Below, piece after piece: positions 47,955-57,755 of a stretch of 64,000 bases of DNA. Positions within the stretch are counted from its first letter, which is position 1, and the number at the start of each line of letters is the position of its first letter. This DNA is from Pantoea sp. Eser. GTDB lineage: Bacteria; Pseudomonadota; Gammaproteobacteria; Enterobacterales; Enterobacteriaceae. The notes beneath the pieces are model-generated. The model was given only the letters and a program-made list of their open reading frames with translations. It searched no databases and was not told the origin of the DNA. The translations under genes and the position numbers were made by a program. The stretch is taken from positions 186,001 through 250,000 of the forward strand of contig SZZY01000006.1 in assembly GCA_009830035.1 (NCBI GenBank). The letters run 5' to 3'.

Positions 47955-48861
47955 ATGATAATTCGTCTGCTATTCGCCGGTTTGTTGCTGCGGCCGTCAC
48001 TCGGTTACGCCGCCTGCGCCCTGCCCGCCTCCACGGCCAGCTTCGGCGCCGGTGCGGCGCTGTCGCTGCTGGGCAATAACCAGATCACCTTCCAGCTGAC
48101 TGGTGCCACCAACAGTAACGGCACCCGCGGCATCCTGAAGCGCAGCGGCGATACCGGCAGCGGTAATGTGCCGGTCCGGCTCTGTACCGACAGCGCCTGC
48201 GCTGCTGAACTGACGGCCGGCGGCACGCCATTTGTTTATGGATCGCAAACCCTGATCAACCTGGCTGGCCTGCTCGGCAGCCTGAACTTCGCGATTCCGA
48301 TCTATCTGCGCACCGTGCCCGGCCAGGTGGTCGCGGCAGGCACCTATCAGGTGACGCTGAATATGGCCGTCACCTACCGCATCTGTACCAGTATCGCTAT
48401 CGGTAACCTCTGTTTAAGCGAACAGACCGGCAGCGGCGTGATTCCGATTACCGTCACGGCGATCCTGACCAATGACTGCACCACCATCACCGCGCCTAAC
48501 ATCAGCTTTGGCAGCGCGCCGCTGGTCGGCAGCTTCTCCAGCGTATAGCAGACCATCAACGTGTTGTGCAGTAAAAGGCAGCACCTATACCGTCGGCCTG
48601 AGCAACGGCCGCTACCCGGTGGGCAGCGTCAGGAATATGGCGAGTGGCGCGAATCGTCTGAGCTATGAGATCTACAAAAGCACCACCAGTAACCGCTGGG
48701 GGCCGGGCGGGACTGAACGCTGGAGCAGCACCACCTCGACGGCGGTCTCGGCAGATGGACTGACGCGCGGCTTTAACTACACCGCGCGGGTCCTGACCAG
48801 TCAGAACACGCCGCCGGCCGGAAACTACAGCGACAGCGTGGTGATGGATTTGTCGTTTTAG
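47955..48861 (+). pseudogene. Tip adhesin with two spore-coat-U domains, TAG stop and frameshift
   Basis: ATG 47955: MIIRLLFAGLLLRPSLGYAA signal peptide, first SCPU domain with paired Cys (CTDSACAAELTAG), second domain starting ILTNDCTTITAPNISFGSAP. TAG at 48546-48548 (GSFSSV*QTINVLC) and an extra A near 48574 (SKGSTYTVGLSNGRYPVGSV) break it; the end is NYSDSVVMDLSF. The two-domain layout at the end of the cluster fits the CsuE-type tip protein. Confidence 0.82.
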
Positions 48862-48907
48862 AGCGAGGCGCTGACCGGTGCGCCGCTGTGGCGCGCCTGA
48901 TACGGCT

Positions 48908-50174
48908 TCACCATAGCGTACCGATTAAGCCACACACGGCGGCGAAGGTCAGCCAGACGCCCGGCATCGCTTTGTCGCCGGTGGCGTGGATCAGGTAGCT
49001 GAAAATCGCCGGGGTAAAGCCGCCAAACAGCGCGCAGCGCGGTCGCCAGGCTGTAAGCCATAGAGAAACCGGCGGCGCGCACTTCAGCTGGCATAATTTC
49101 CGCCAGATACACCACCATCGCCCCGTTATAGCTGGCGTAGAGAAACGACAGCCACAGTTCCGCTTCCAGCAGGTGAGCAAAGCTGGCCGATCCCACCAGC
49201 CAGTGCAGCACCGGCCAGGTAGTGGCAATCATCAGCAGGGTAAAGACGATCAGCAGCGGGCGACGGCCGATGCGGTCTGATAGCGATCCCATCAGCGGTA
49301 GCCAGATCAGGTTAGAGATGCCGACACACAGCGTCACCAGGAACGCCTGCTTATCGCTCATCATCAGCACCGTTTTGCCGAAGGTCGGCGTAAATGCGGT
49401 GATCATATAGAACATCACGGTGGTGGTAACCACCATCAGCATCCCCGCCAGCACCAGCGCCCAGTTGCTGGCCACCGAACGCACGATTTCGGTCATCCGC
49501 GGATGGTGTTTACGCTTGCTGAACGCTTCGGTCTCTTCCAGCATGCGGCGGATATAGAACAGGAACGGCACGATCAGGCAGCCGACCACAAACGGAATGC
49601 GCCAGCCCCACTCGGTTACCGCCTCTTTCGCCAGCAGATGATTCAGCGCCAGGCCGAGCAGCGCGGCAAAAATGACCGCAATCTGCTGACTGCCGGATTG
49701 TCAGCTGACGAAGAACACTTTGCGCCCTGCGGGTGCCACTTCCGTCAGATAAACCGAGACGCCACCCAGCTCAACGCCGGCCGAGAAACCCTGCAGTAAG
49801 CGACCGAGCAGGATCAGAATCAGTGCCGCCGCGCCCAGCGTGGCGTAGCCGGGCACCAGCGCAATCGTCAGGGTGCCGATCGCCATCAGCTCGAGCGTCA
49901 GCAGCAGACCTTTTCGGCGGCCATGATGGTCAATGTACGCCCCCAGAATAATCGCCCCCAGCGGACGCATCAGGAAGCCGGCACCAAAGGTCATCAGGGT
50001 CAGCATCAGTGAGGCGAACAGGTCATCGCCAAGGAAAAAGGTTTTGGCAATGGCGGTGGCGTAATAACCAAACACTATAAAGTCGTACATTTCGAGAAAG
50101 TTACCGCTGGTAATGTTGAAGATGGTTCTGGCCGCGCTTTTGGCTGGCTTTTGTAAAGACGGGGTGTGACCCAT
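48908..50174 (-). pseudogene. MFS transporter of the citrate/tricarballylate proton symporter type, stop and frameshift
   Basis: ATG 50174 gives [20 protein letters not shown]; the opening [20 protein letters not shown] matches the CitA/TcuC group. Motif [24 protein letters not shown] near 49699 (FFVS*QSGSQQ) stands where the family has Trp (SWQSGSQQ). A shift near 49020 (MAYSLATAL / FGGFTPAIFSYLI) precedes the end CGLIGTLW. Length of 422 codons is normal. Confidence 0.83.
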
Positions 50175-50362
50175 AAACGGCTTCCTGAAGTTTTTTAGCC
50201 GTTTTAGCCTGCATGAGGCGGCAATAATGTGAGCAGGCTCACCATTGCACTTTACAAAACTGTGTTGAGTGGTAACAACCAATTAACAAGACTATTTCGC
50301 CAGCATAACCGATCGGTGGAATAGCCGGTTCGCCTGATTTCGTCTGGTCTGGCTGGGGCAAT

Positions 50363-50390
50363 AAAAAAGGCGGCTGATTCAGCAGCCTTC
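50363..50390 (-). terminator. Terminator downstream of exbD
   Basis: AAGGCGGCTG / CAGCAGCCTT stem with an A run on its left side in the plus strand, so a U run on the minus-strand transcript. Confidence 0.75.
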
Positions 50391-50410
50391 TCTCTGTGCC
50401 GGTTAAGCCG

Positions 50411-50834
50411 CTATTTCTTCACGGTTTGCATGCCCATCAGACCAATTTTCAGATAGCCCGCGGTACGCAGTTGATCCATCACGCTCATCAGCGTTTCGTA
50501 ATCCACCGACTTATCCGCCTGGAAGAAAATGGTGGTCTCTTTTGTTGCCGCCGGTCTGACCGGTCGGCACGCTGACCAGCGATTCCGGCATCACCTGATC
50601 GTTACCGACGTAAAGCTGCTTATCGGCCTTGATCGACAGGTAAACCGGTTTTTCCGGACGCGGCTGCGGGGCGCTGGTGGAAGCAGGCAGATTAACGCGC
50701 AAGTCGGCAGTCGCCAGCTGCGCCGCCACCATGAAGATGATCAGCACAACCAACATCGCGTCGATAAACGGCGTCACGTTGATCTCATACATTTCGCCAT
50801 CTGTTTCCAGGTCGTCGTTTAACCGCATGGCCAT
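50411..50834 (-). pseudogene. exbD: TonB energising protein ExbD, frameshifted
   Basis: Inner-membrane proton channel subunit with ExbB that drives TonB. ATG 50834 gives MAMRLNDDLETDGEMYEINV; the essential Asp in TPFIDAMLVVLIIFMVAAQL is kept. Near 50560-50540 the frame shifts (YVGNDQVMPESLVSVPTGQ / TTIFFQADKSVDYETLM), and the normal end YLKIGLMGMQTVKK is found at 50411. E. coli ExbD has 141 residues; here 141 codons. The periplasmic domain is out of frame, so TonB coupling should fail unless the base is an error. Confidence 0.88.
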
Positions 50835-50845
50835 AACAGCTTACC

Positions 50846-51348
50846 CTAGCGCAGTTTCTGGGTCGCCGCAGGGCGCGGAACGTCAGTAGCGACGTTTCCC
50901 ACGTCAATATCACGGCTCTGTAACAGCAGCACCTGCGCCGCCACATCACCGAGCGAGGCTTTGTAGTTAGCGATCATGCGGGCAAAGACGTTACAGATCA
51001 CCACCGCCGGAATCGCTGCCACCAAGCCAATTGCCGTTGCCAGCAGTGCTTCTGCGATACCCGGTGCAACAACAGCAAGATTGGTAGTCTGGGTTTTGGC
51101 GATGCCGATAAAGCTGTTCATGATGCCCCACACGGTGCGGAACAGACCGATAAACGGCGCGACGAACCGGTGGTCGCCAGGAATCCGTTGCCCCGGCCGG
51201 CATAGCGGCTAAAGGCGGCAACGCGGCGCTCAGTTCGGCAAATTTGTCAAAGAAGATCGCCCAGATCACGACTGAGGCCAATCATGACCACCTTTACCAC
51301 GATATCGGCATGTTGATACATGCCCCAAACGGAGAGGTCCGTTTGCAT
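50846..51348 (-). pseudogene. exbB: TonB energising protein ExbB, internal deletion and frameshifts
   Basis: E. coli ExbB has 244 residues; about 167 codons remain. ATG 51348 gives MQTDLSVWGMYQHADIVVKV; after a shift near 51270 comes SVVIWAIFFDKF, which jumps directly to [20 protein letters not shown] in another frame, omitting about 70 cytoplasmic residues. A further shift near 51165 precedes [20 protein letters not shown], after which the two later helices ([27 protein letters not shown]) are clean to QKLR and a TAG. With ExbD also shifted, TonB-dependent import should be off. Confidence 0.85.
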
Positions 51349-51701
51349 CAAATCACTGGCTACCGCGCTGCTTCTTCAACTTCATCTACAGGATGCGAGA
51401 CAAGCGCGAATAGAATAATAGCAAAATAACGGCGAATTGATAGTTTTTCTCATTAGTATTTACAAATTCTGGCGCCCGCTGTGCCCTGCCACGCAATCAA
51501 TATCGCGATAGGCTGCAGGTTCGTTTCGAAAATGTGATGTTGCATGAAAATTTATTAAAACAAAGTTCCAAAATTTGATCTCATTCAATCAGCATTGCCG
51601 CATTTTCCCAGCGGCAGTTTTCACTATGCTGGCTGCACGCGGCCCCTTGCTACACACGCCGGATTCCTGAGCGCCGCCCTTCCTCTGCTGGAGACAACAT
51701 A
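51349..51701. promoter_or_regulatory. Divergent promoter region of exbB and dctP, with a weak Fur-like site
   Basis: About 350 bp without a gene. Around 51435-51462 the minus strand reads TAATGAGAAAAACTATCAAT, a partial match to a Fur box, in the position expected for exbB control. The right half precedes the TRAP binding protein, whose RBS GGAG is at 51689-51692. Confidence 0.4.
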
Positions 51702-52675
51702 ATGAGAATGACCAAAACACGCCTGGCATGTGCCCTGGCGGTAATGATGGTGAGCGCCGCCGCCTCGGCACAGGTGATTAAAGTGGCAGAAGTGCAGCCT
51801 GCAGGCTACCCCACCGTGGTGGCCCTGCAACACATGGGCGACAAACTGAAGCAGGCAACCGATGGACGGCTGGAGATGAAGCTCTATGCCGGCGGCGTGC
51901 TGGGCGATGAGGATCAAACCCTGCAGCAGGTGCAGCTGGGCGCAATTGATATGATCCGCGTCTCGCTGGCACCGGTCACCAGCATTGCGCCGGAAACCAG
52001 CGTGCTGACGCTGCCCTATATTTTCCGCGACGTCGACCATATGCACAAAGTGCTGGATGGCGAAATCGGCAAAGAGATTGCCGACAAATTCGATAACGAT
52101 CCCAACGCCCGGATTGTGTTTCTCGGCTGGACCGACGCCGGTGAACGCAACATGATCACCAAACAACCGCTGGCGAAGCCCGAAGATCTGAAAGGCATGA
52201 AGATCCGGGTACAGAACAGCGCCATCTCCCTGGCCACGCTGAAAGCGATGGGCGCCAACCCGGTGGCAATGGGCGTCAGCGAAGTGTTCAGCGCGATGCA
52301 GACCGGCGTGGTTGACGGCACCGAGAATAACCCACCGACCTTTGTCGCCCATAACTATATGCCGGTCGCCAAATACTACACCCTGAGCGGGCACTTCTAT
52401 TCAGCAAGGGATGATTCTGTTCTCGAAACGCGCCTGGGATCGTCTCAAGCCTGACGATCAGGCGCTGCTGAAGAAACTCGGTAAAGAGGCGCAGGATGAA
52501 GAGCGCTAGCTGTGGGCAACCTATACCGAACAGTCGATCGCGAAAGATGAAAGCCGGCGGCGTCACCTTCCAGCCAACTGACCGCGACTATTTCGTCAAG
52601 GCCACCCAGCCGGTGCACGATCAGTTTGGCGGTAAATACCAGGATCTGATGACCCGGATCGCTGACGTAAAATAA
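51702..52675 (+). pseudogene. TRAP transporter substrate-binding protein DctP, frameshift and stop
   Basis: Signal peptide MRMTKTRLACALAVMMVSAA..SAQ, then VIKVAEVQPAGYPTVVALQH and the DctP motif RNMITKQPLAKPEDLKGMKI-RVQNS with the substrate Arg, and GVVDGTENNPPTF. Near 52397 the frame shifts (LSGHFY / PEMILFSKRAWDRL). TAG at 52507-52509 (QDEER*LWATY) and another shift near 52548 (SIAK / KAGGVTF) follow. The end is LMTRIADVK at 52675. Normal length (324 codons). The substrate is probably a C4-dicarboxylate or sugar acid, not resolvable here. Confidence 0.83.
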
Positions 52676-52724
52676 CCCTTCCCGCGCCACACTGCCGTGT
52701 GGCGTGCTTAATCAGGTATTAATT

Positions 52725-53229
52725 ATGGCTGCTTATACGCGTCTGATGGATGGGCTCTATCTGCTGTGCATGCTGGTTGCCGCCGTGGCACTGATGATCA
52801 TAGTGACGGTGATCCCGATCGGGATTTTTGCCCGCTACGTGATGAACGGCGCGCTCTCCTGGCCGGAACCGGTAGCCATTATCTGCATGATCATTTTTAC
52901 CTTTATCGGCGCGCCGGTCGGCTTACGCGCCGGGACCCGTATCTGCGTCTCGATGGTCACCGATCGCCTGTCACCCGGCCGGCAGCGGCTGATGCTGCGG
53001 TTTTGCGATCTGCTGATGATCATCACCTGCCTGGTGATTTTTCAGGCCAGCTACAGCCTGTGCGAGGCGATGTGGGTGCAGACGCTGGCTTCGCTGCCGG
53101 CGATCACCTATGGCGAGATTTATCTGCCGATCCCGATTGGCGCGATCTTTACCCTGCTGTTTGTTGTTGAGCAATTGCTGAGCGGCGATCAAAGAGCGGC
53201 CGATTGTCACGCTGGGCGGCACCCACTAA
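52725..53229 (+). pseudogene. TRAP transporter small permease DctQ, frameshift in the last residues
   Basis: ATG 52725: MAAYTRLMDGLYLLCMLVAA.. four membrane helices with the DctQ features IGIFARYVMNGALSWPEPVA and GAPVGLRAGTRICVSMVTDR. An extra base near 53190 alters the last residues (LLSGDQRAADCHAG); in the other frame it reads ERPIVTLGGTH with a stop at 53229, 13 bp before dctM. Only the cytoplasmic tail changes, so function might survive. Confidence 0.8.
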
Positions 53230-53242
53230 CCCGGAGAAGAAG

Positions 53243-54413
53243 ATGGACGCATTGATTTTAATAGGCAGTTTGCTGGTATTGCTGCTGGTGGGTTTTCGGG
53301 TGGCGTTTGCGGTCGGCCTGAGCGCCTTTATCGGCGCCTGGTGGATCGATTTGCCGCTGGAAGCGGTGGTAATTCAGGTCACCAACGGCATTAACAAATT
53401 CTCCCTGTTGACCATTCCGTTCTTCATTCTTGCCGGGGCGATAATGGCCGAAGGCGGCATTGCTAGACGGCTGGTCAATTTCGCCTACATCTTTGTCGGC
53501 TTCATCCGCGGCGGCCTGTCGCTGGTGAATATCGTTGCCTCCACCTTTTTCGGCGCGATTTCCGGCTCATCGGTGGCCGATACCGCCTCGATTGGCTCGG
53601 TGATGATTCCGCAGATGGAAGAGAAAGGCTATCCGCGCGACTTCGCCGCCGCCGTCACCGCCAGCGGTTCAGTGCAGGCGGTATTAACCCCGCCAAGCCA
53701 CAATTCAGTAATTTATTCGCTGGCCACCGGCGGGCTGGTAACCATCTCGTCGCTGTTTGTCGCCGGTATTTTGCCGGGCCTGCTGCTGGGCGCCTGTCTG
53801 ATAGTGATGTGCCTCGATTTTGCCCGTAAACGCGGCTACCCGAAAGGTGAGCGGATTCCGTTTCGCCAGGCGCTGAAAATCTTCTTTAGATGCGTTCTGT
53901 GGTCTGTTCACCGTGGTGATTATTATGGGCGGGATTCTGTCCGGTATTTTCACCGCCTCGGAGTCGGCAGCGATCGCCTTCGCTGCCGAGTTTGGCGCGG
54001 TGATGACCTTTATGCAGCTGCCGACCATTATCACCGAGGCGTTTACCAGCCTGTCGGATAACAAGTATGTGATTCTGATGTGCATCAACATCCTGTTGCT
54101 GGTGGTCGGGACGCTGATGGATATGGCGCCGCTGATTCTGATCCTCACGCCGGTGCTGCTGCCGGTCGCCACCACACTTGGCATCGATCCGGTTCACTTC
54201 GGCATGATCATGCTAACCAACCTCGGGATCGGCCTGATCACCCCGCCGGTCGGTACGGTACTGTTTGTCGCCAGTGCGGTCAGTAAGCAGAAGATCGAAC
54301 AGGTGGTCAGCGCGATGCTGCCGTTTTACGGCATGCTGTTTATCGTGCTGATGCTGATTACCTATATTCCGGCCATTTCCCTCTGGCTACCGCGCCTAAT
54401 GGGCGTGATGTAG
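53243..54413 (+). pseudogene. TRAP transporter large permease DctM, frameshift and internal deletion
   Basis: ATG 53243 after GGAGAAGA. DctM core is clear: FSLLTIPFFILAGAIMAEGG, SGSSVADTASIGSVMIPQME, ASGSVQAVLTPPSHNSVIYS. A shift near 53889 (ALKIFFRC / LCGLFTVVIIMGGILSGIFT) is followed by FTASESAAIAF joined to AAEFGAVMTFMQLPTIITEA, where relatives have about 40-50 residues more. The end GIGLITPPVGTVLFVASAVS.. is normal; stop TAG at 54413. 390 codons against about 430. Confidence 0.83.
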
Positions 54414-54420
54414 CTTCAGC

Positions 54421-54452
54421 AAAATCGGGTCCGTCAGCGGGCCCGATTTTTA
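54421..54452 (+). terminator. Terminator after the TRAP operon
   Basis: AAAATCGGGTCC, loop TCAG-type, GGGCCCGATTTT then TAT. Strong stem with T run. Confidence 0.85.
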
Positions 54453-54548
54453 TCCTGCGACGCACTCTGATAATCGCCATTGAGTCTCAACCCTGCTGGC
54501 CGTTTCGTGATAACGTGAAGGCTCAGGCAGAAGCGGCAAAGGCGACTC

Positions 54549-55739
54549 ATGACCACCAAAAAAATTGATACCACACTCGTCAGTGCAGGACGCAGCAAGC
54601 GTTATACTCAGGGCTCGGTAAACAGCGTGATTCAGCGTGCCTCCTCGCTGGTTTTTGACACGGTCGCGGACAAAAAACGCGCCACCGCCGGTCGGGCAAA
54701 AGGCGAACTGTTTTATGGTCGCCGTGGCACCCTGACCCACTTTGCTCTGCAGGACGCCATGACCGAACTGGAAGGCGGCGCGGGCTGTGTGCTCTACCCG
54801 TGCGGCGCGGCTGCGGTCGCTAACGCGATTCTGGCGTTTGTCAGCGCCGGCGATCACGTATTGATGAGCGGCGCTGTCTATGAGCCGACGCAAGACTTCT
54901 GTCATAAAATTCTGCAAAAGATGCAGGTCTCGATCGGCTGGTTCGATCACTGCATCGGCAGCGAAATTGGTGCGCTGGTTCAGCCTAACACCCGGGTGGT
55001 GTTTCTCGAGTCACCCGCCTCGATCACTATGGAAGTGCAGGATATTCCGGCCATCGTCGCGGCGGTTCGCGCCAAAGCGTCCGATGCGATCATCATGGTC
55101 GACAACACCTGGGCCGCCGGGATTCTGTTTAATGCCCTGGCGCATGGGATCGATATCTCAATTCAGGCCGGCACTAAATATCTGATTGGGCACAGCGACG
55201 CGATGATCGGTACCGCCGTTGCTAATGCGCGCTGCATCGACCAGCTGCGTGAGAACTCCTATCTGATGGGCCAGATGGTCGATGCGGATAGCGCCTATAT
55301 GGCGAGCCGGGGCTTGCGCACACTCGGCACCCGGCTGCGTCAGCATGAAGAGAGCGCGCTTCAGGTGGCGGAGTGGCTGGCGGCGCGTCCTGAAGTCGCA
55401 CGGGTTAACCATCCGGCGCTGGCGCAAAGTAAGGGCCACGCCTTCTGGCAGCGCGATTTCAACGGCAGCAGCGGGCTATTCTCCTTTATCCTGAAACAGA
55501 AACTTAGCCCAGCGCAACTGGCGGAATATCTCGATCACTTCCATCATTTCAGCATGGCCTACTCGTGGGGCGGCTATGAATCGCTGATCCTGGCGAATCA
55601 GCCGGAGGAGCTGGCGGCGATTCGGCCGGCCGGTGGGGTCGATTTCGAGGGCACGTTGGTACGACTACATATTGGTCTTGAGCACGTTGAGGATCTGATC
55701 GCTGACCTTGAGGCGGGCTTTGCGCGCCTGACGCGCTAA
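54549..55739 (+). CDS. metC: Cystathionine beta-lyase
   Basis: 396 residues. PLP enzyme that splits cystathionine to homocysteine, pyruvate and ammonia in methionine synthesis. Lys210 in [13 protein letters not shown] binds PLP; Asp185 ([11 protein letters not shown]), Tyr56 and Arg58 (FYGRRGT) and the C-terminal Arg ([14 protein letters not shown]) are all there. Length as in E. coli (395). Next to exbBD and yghB as in E. coli, though the TRAP genes are inserted between exbB and metC here. Intact. Confidence 0.96.
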   Translation: MTTKKIDTTLVSAGRSKRYTQGSVNSVIQRASSLVFDTVADKKRATAGRAKGELFYGRRGTLTHFALQDAMTELEGGAGCVLYPCGAAAVANAILAFVSAGDHVLMSGAVYEPTQDFCHKILQKMQVSIGWFDHCIGSEIGALVQPNTRVVFLESPASITMEVQDIPAIVAAVRAKASDAIIMVDNTWAAGILFNALAHGIDISIQAGTKYLIGHSDAMIGTAVANARCIDQLRENSYLMGQMVDADSAYMASRGLRTLGTRLRQHEESALQVAEWLAARPEVARVNHPALAQSKGHAFWQRDFNGSSGLFSFILKQKLSPAQLAEYLDHFHHFSMAYSWGGYESLILANQPEELAAIRPAGGVDFEGTLVRLHIGLEHVEDLIADLEAGFARLTR

Positions 55740-55766
55740 TTAAACTAAACAGAACCTAAACGCGGT

Positions 55767-55800
55767 GGCCGCCGCCAGCAGAGATTGCCAGGCGGCGGCC
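55767..55800. terminator. GC-rich hairpin after metC
   Basis: GGCCGCCGCC (55767-55776) pairs with GGCGGCGGCC (55791-55800), 27 bp after the stop, followed by CGATTATTGTT. No pure T run, so termination may be weak. Confidence 0.6.
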
Positions 55801-55945
55801 CGATTATTGTTAAAATTTGTCCCGAACCGTTCAGGCGACAGGCCGAAGGTGAAGCGCTGAGCTTCCGCAGAGTAAGCAGGTTCAGCACTTTTCCGTCTCG
55901 GCAGCCTGACAGGCGGGTTTTCCTTGTGACGTGATGGAATAGCTA

Positions 55946-56608
55946 ATGGGTGTTTTACACGAGATTGTCCACGCGCTCTGGCATCAGGATTTTGCCGCGC
56001 TGGCGAATCCGGACGTAGTGTGGGTGGTGTACGGCGTAATGTTCCTGACGCTGTTTCTGGAAAACGGACTGTTGTCGGCCTCTTTTCTGCCGGGCGACAG
56101 CCTACTGCTGCTGGCGGGAGCGATGGTCGCCAAGGGAATGATGGATTTCATTCCGACGATGGTGATCCTTACCACTGCCGCCAGTCTCGGCTGCTGGCTG
56201 AGTTATCTGCAAGGGCGCTGGCTGGGCAATACCCAACTGGTCAAAAGCTGGTTGATGCACCTGCCGGCGCAATACCATCAGCGTGCCTGGAATATGTTTA
56301 ATCGCCATGGCCTGATGGCGCTGCTGGTGGGTCGTTTTCTCGCTTTCATCCGCACCATCCTGCCGACCATGGCCGGGATTGCGGGCTTACAGAATGGCCG
56401 CTTCCAGCTGTTTAACTGGCTGAGCGGCGTGTTGTGGGTCGGCATCGTGGTGGCGTTTGGCTACGGCATCAGCCAGGTGCCGTTCATCAAACGTCATAAA
56501 GATCAGGTGATGGCGATTCTGATGGTGCTGCCGATGGTCTTACTGTTTCTCGGCCTGTTCGGCAGCATTCTGGTGATCTGGAAGAAACGCCGGCAGAAAC
56601 AGGCCTGA
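55946..56608 (+). CDS. yghB: DedA-family inner-membrane protein YghB
   Basis: 220 residues. DedA/SNARE-associated family; in E. coli YghB and YqjA are needed together for normal division, membrane potential and Tat export. The motifs [22 protein letters not shown] and [20 protein letters not shown] carry the conserved Glu, Asp and Arg residues of the family. C-terminus is basic (KKRRQKQA). Same order as E. coli (metC-yghB-yqhC). Intact. Confidence 0.94.
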   Translation: MGVLHEIVHALWHQDFAALANPDVVWVVYGVMFLTLFLENGLLSASFLPGDSLLLLAGAMVAKGMMDFIPTMVILTTAASLGCWLSYLQGRWLGNTQLVKSWLMHLPAQYHQRAWNMFNRHGLMALLVGRFLAFIRTILPTMAGIAGLQNGRFQLFNWLSGVLWVGIVVAFGYGISQVPFIKRHKDQVMAILMVLPMVLLFLGLFGSILVIWKKRRQKQA

Positions 56609-56641
56609 CATTATCCCTCTCTGGTGAGGACCCGCTGCCTG

Positions 56642-57551
56642 TCAGGCGGAAGGGTCCGCCACCGTCTGACGCACCCGACTCACCTCTATCTCCAGGCGTC
56701 ACGCCAAAATAGCGCTTAAACTCGCGCGAAAACTGCGACGGACTTTCATAGCCAACCCTCACCGCCGCCGCACTCGCTTTCAGTCCATCATGCAGCATCA
56801 GTAACCGCGCCTGATGCAGGCGGTAGCGCTTAAGATACTGCAGCGGAGAAGTCTGGGTCACCGCCTTAAAGTTGTGGTGAAACGCTGAGACGCTCATGTT
56901 GACCTCCGCCGCCAGCGCGTCGACGCTGAGATTATCGGCAAAGTGATTTTCAATGCGTTGCAGCGCACGGGCAATCTGACTGAACTGCGTCTGGCGGCTC
57001 ACCAGCGACAGCAGCGCGCCACCAATCGGGCCGGTCAGCACGTAATAGATTATCTCACGCACAATATGCGGCCCCAGTACCCGGGCATCGCGCGGCTGCG
57101 TCATCACATCCAGCAGCCGTTCCGCCGCACACAGCATCGGTTCGGTCAGCCACGCCGAGTGGATACCAGAGGTGAGCGGCTGCGGCTGAAACTGTTCATC
57201 GTCACCAATCTCAATCAGCAGATCCTGCAGGCTGGCGGTATCGACATTCAGACACAACCCAGCGATCGGTATCTCCGGCGAAGCCCAGGTTTAGCACTCA
57301 ACCGGCAGCGGTACCGTGAGCATCAGGTACTTGCTGGCGTCATACTGGAACACCGTGCTGCCGAGATAGCCGGTTTTGCTGCCCTGAAACAGGATCACAA
57401 TGCCGGGCTGATACATCATCGGCGTGCGCGGACGATACTGATTGGCACAAATCAGTGAAACATTACTGACCGGACAGAGGCGATCCCGGCCGTAGGTCAT
57501 TAAGGTCACAACCTGCTGCGCCAGACGGTGACACAGAGCATCATGTGCCAT
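56642..57551 (-). pseudogene. yqhC: AraC-family regulator YqhC, one in-frame stop and a C-terminal frameshift
   Basis: Activator of yqhD-dkgA in response to aldehydes in E. coli. N-terminal sensing domain from 57551 (MAHDALCHRLAQQVVTLMTY, ANQYRPRTPMMYQPGIVILF); TAA near 57291 (LPVEC*TWASPE, a codon expected to be Glu or Gln). The AraC DNA-binding domain is complete: [20 protein letters not shown] and [28 protein letters not shown]. Near 56697 one extra base appears to change the last residues ([17 protein letters not shown] to the stop at 56642). yqhD, which separates yqhC and dkgA in E. coli, is absent. Confidence 0.85.
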
Positions 57552-57755
57552 CCAGACTTCTTATCAGGACAAAAACTCAGTGTGCTGCGACACTGCCTGA
57601 ACCGCCAGCAAATTGGAGAATCAGGCAAGAAGTTTGCCAGATCGGGCATGACTCTGCCGTCGTCCTCGCTCAGCCCGCCAGGCAGGGTGTGAATTGTTGG
57701 CTAGACTTAAGCACAGTGAAATCTCACTGGTTTACTGCAACGGAAAGGAGCAACT

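Noticed and set aside
982..57292. TAG reassigned to an amino acid (for instance Trp)
   Set aside because: Intact genes such as ytjA, the SelW-like gene and the ..LMGVM end of dctM terminate with TAG at the expected place, and the same broken genes also have frameshifts and deletions that recoding cannot explain.
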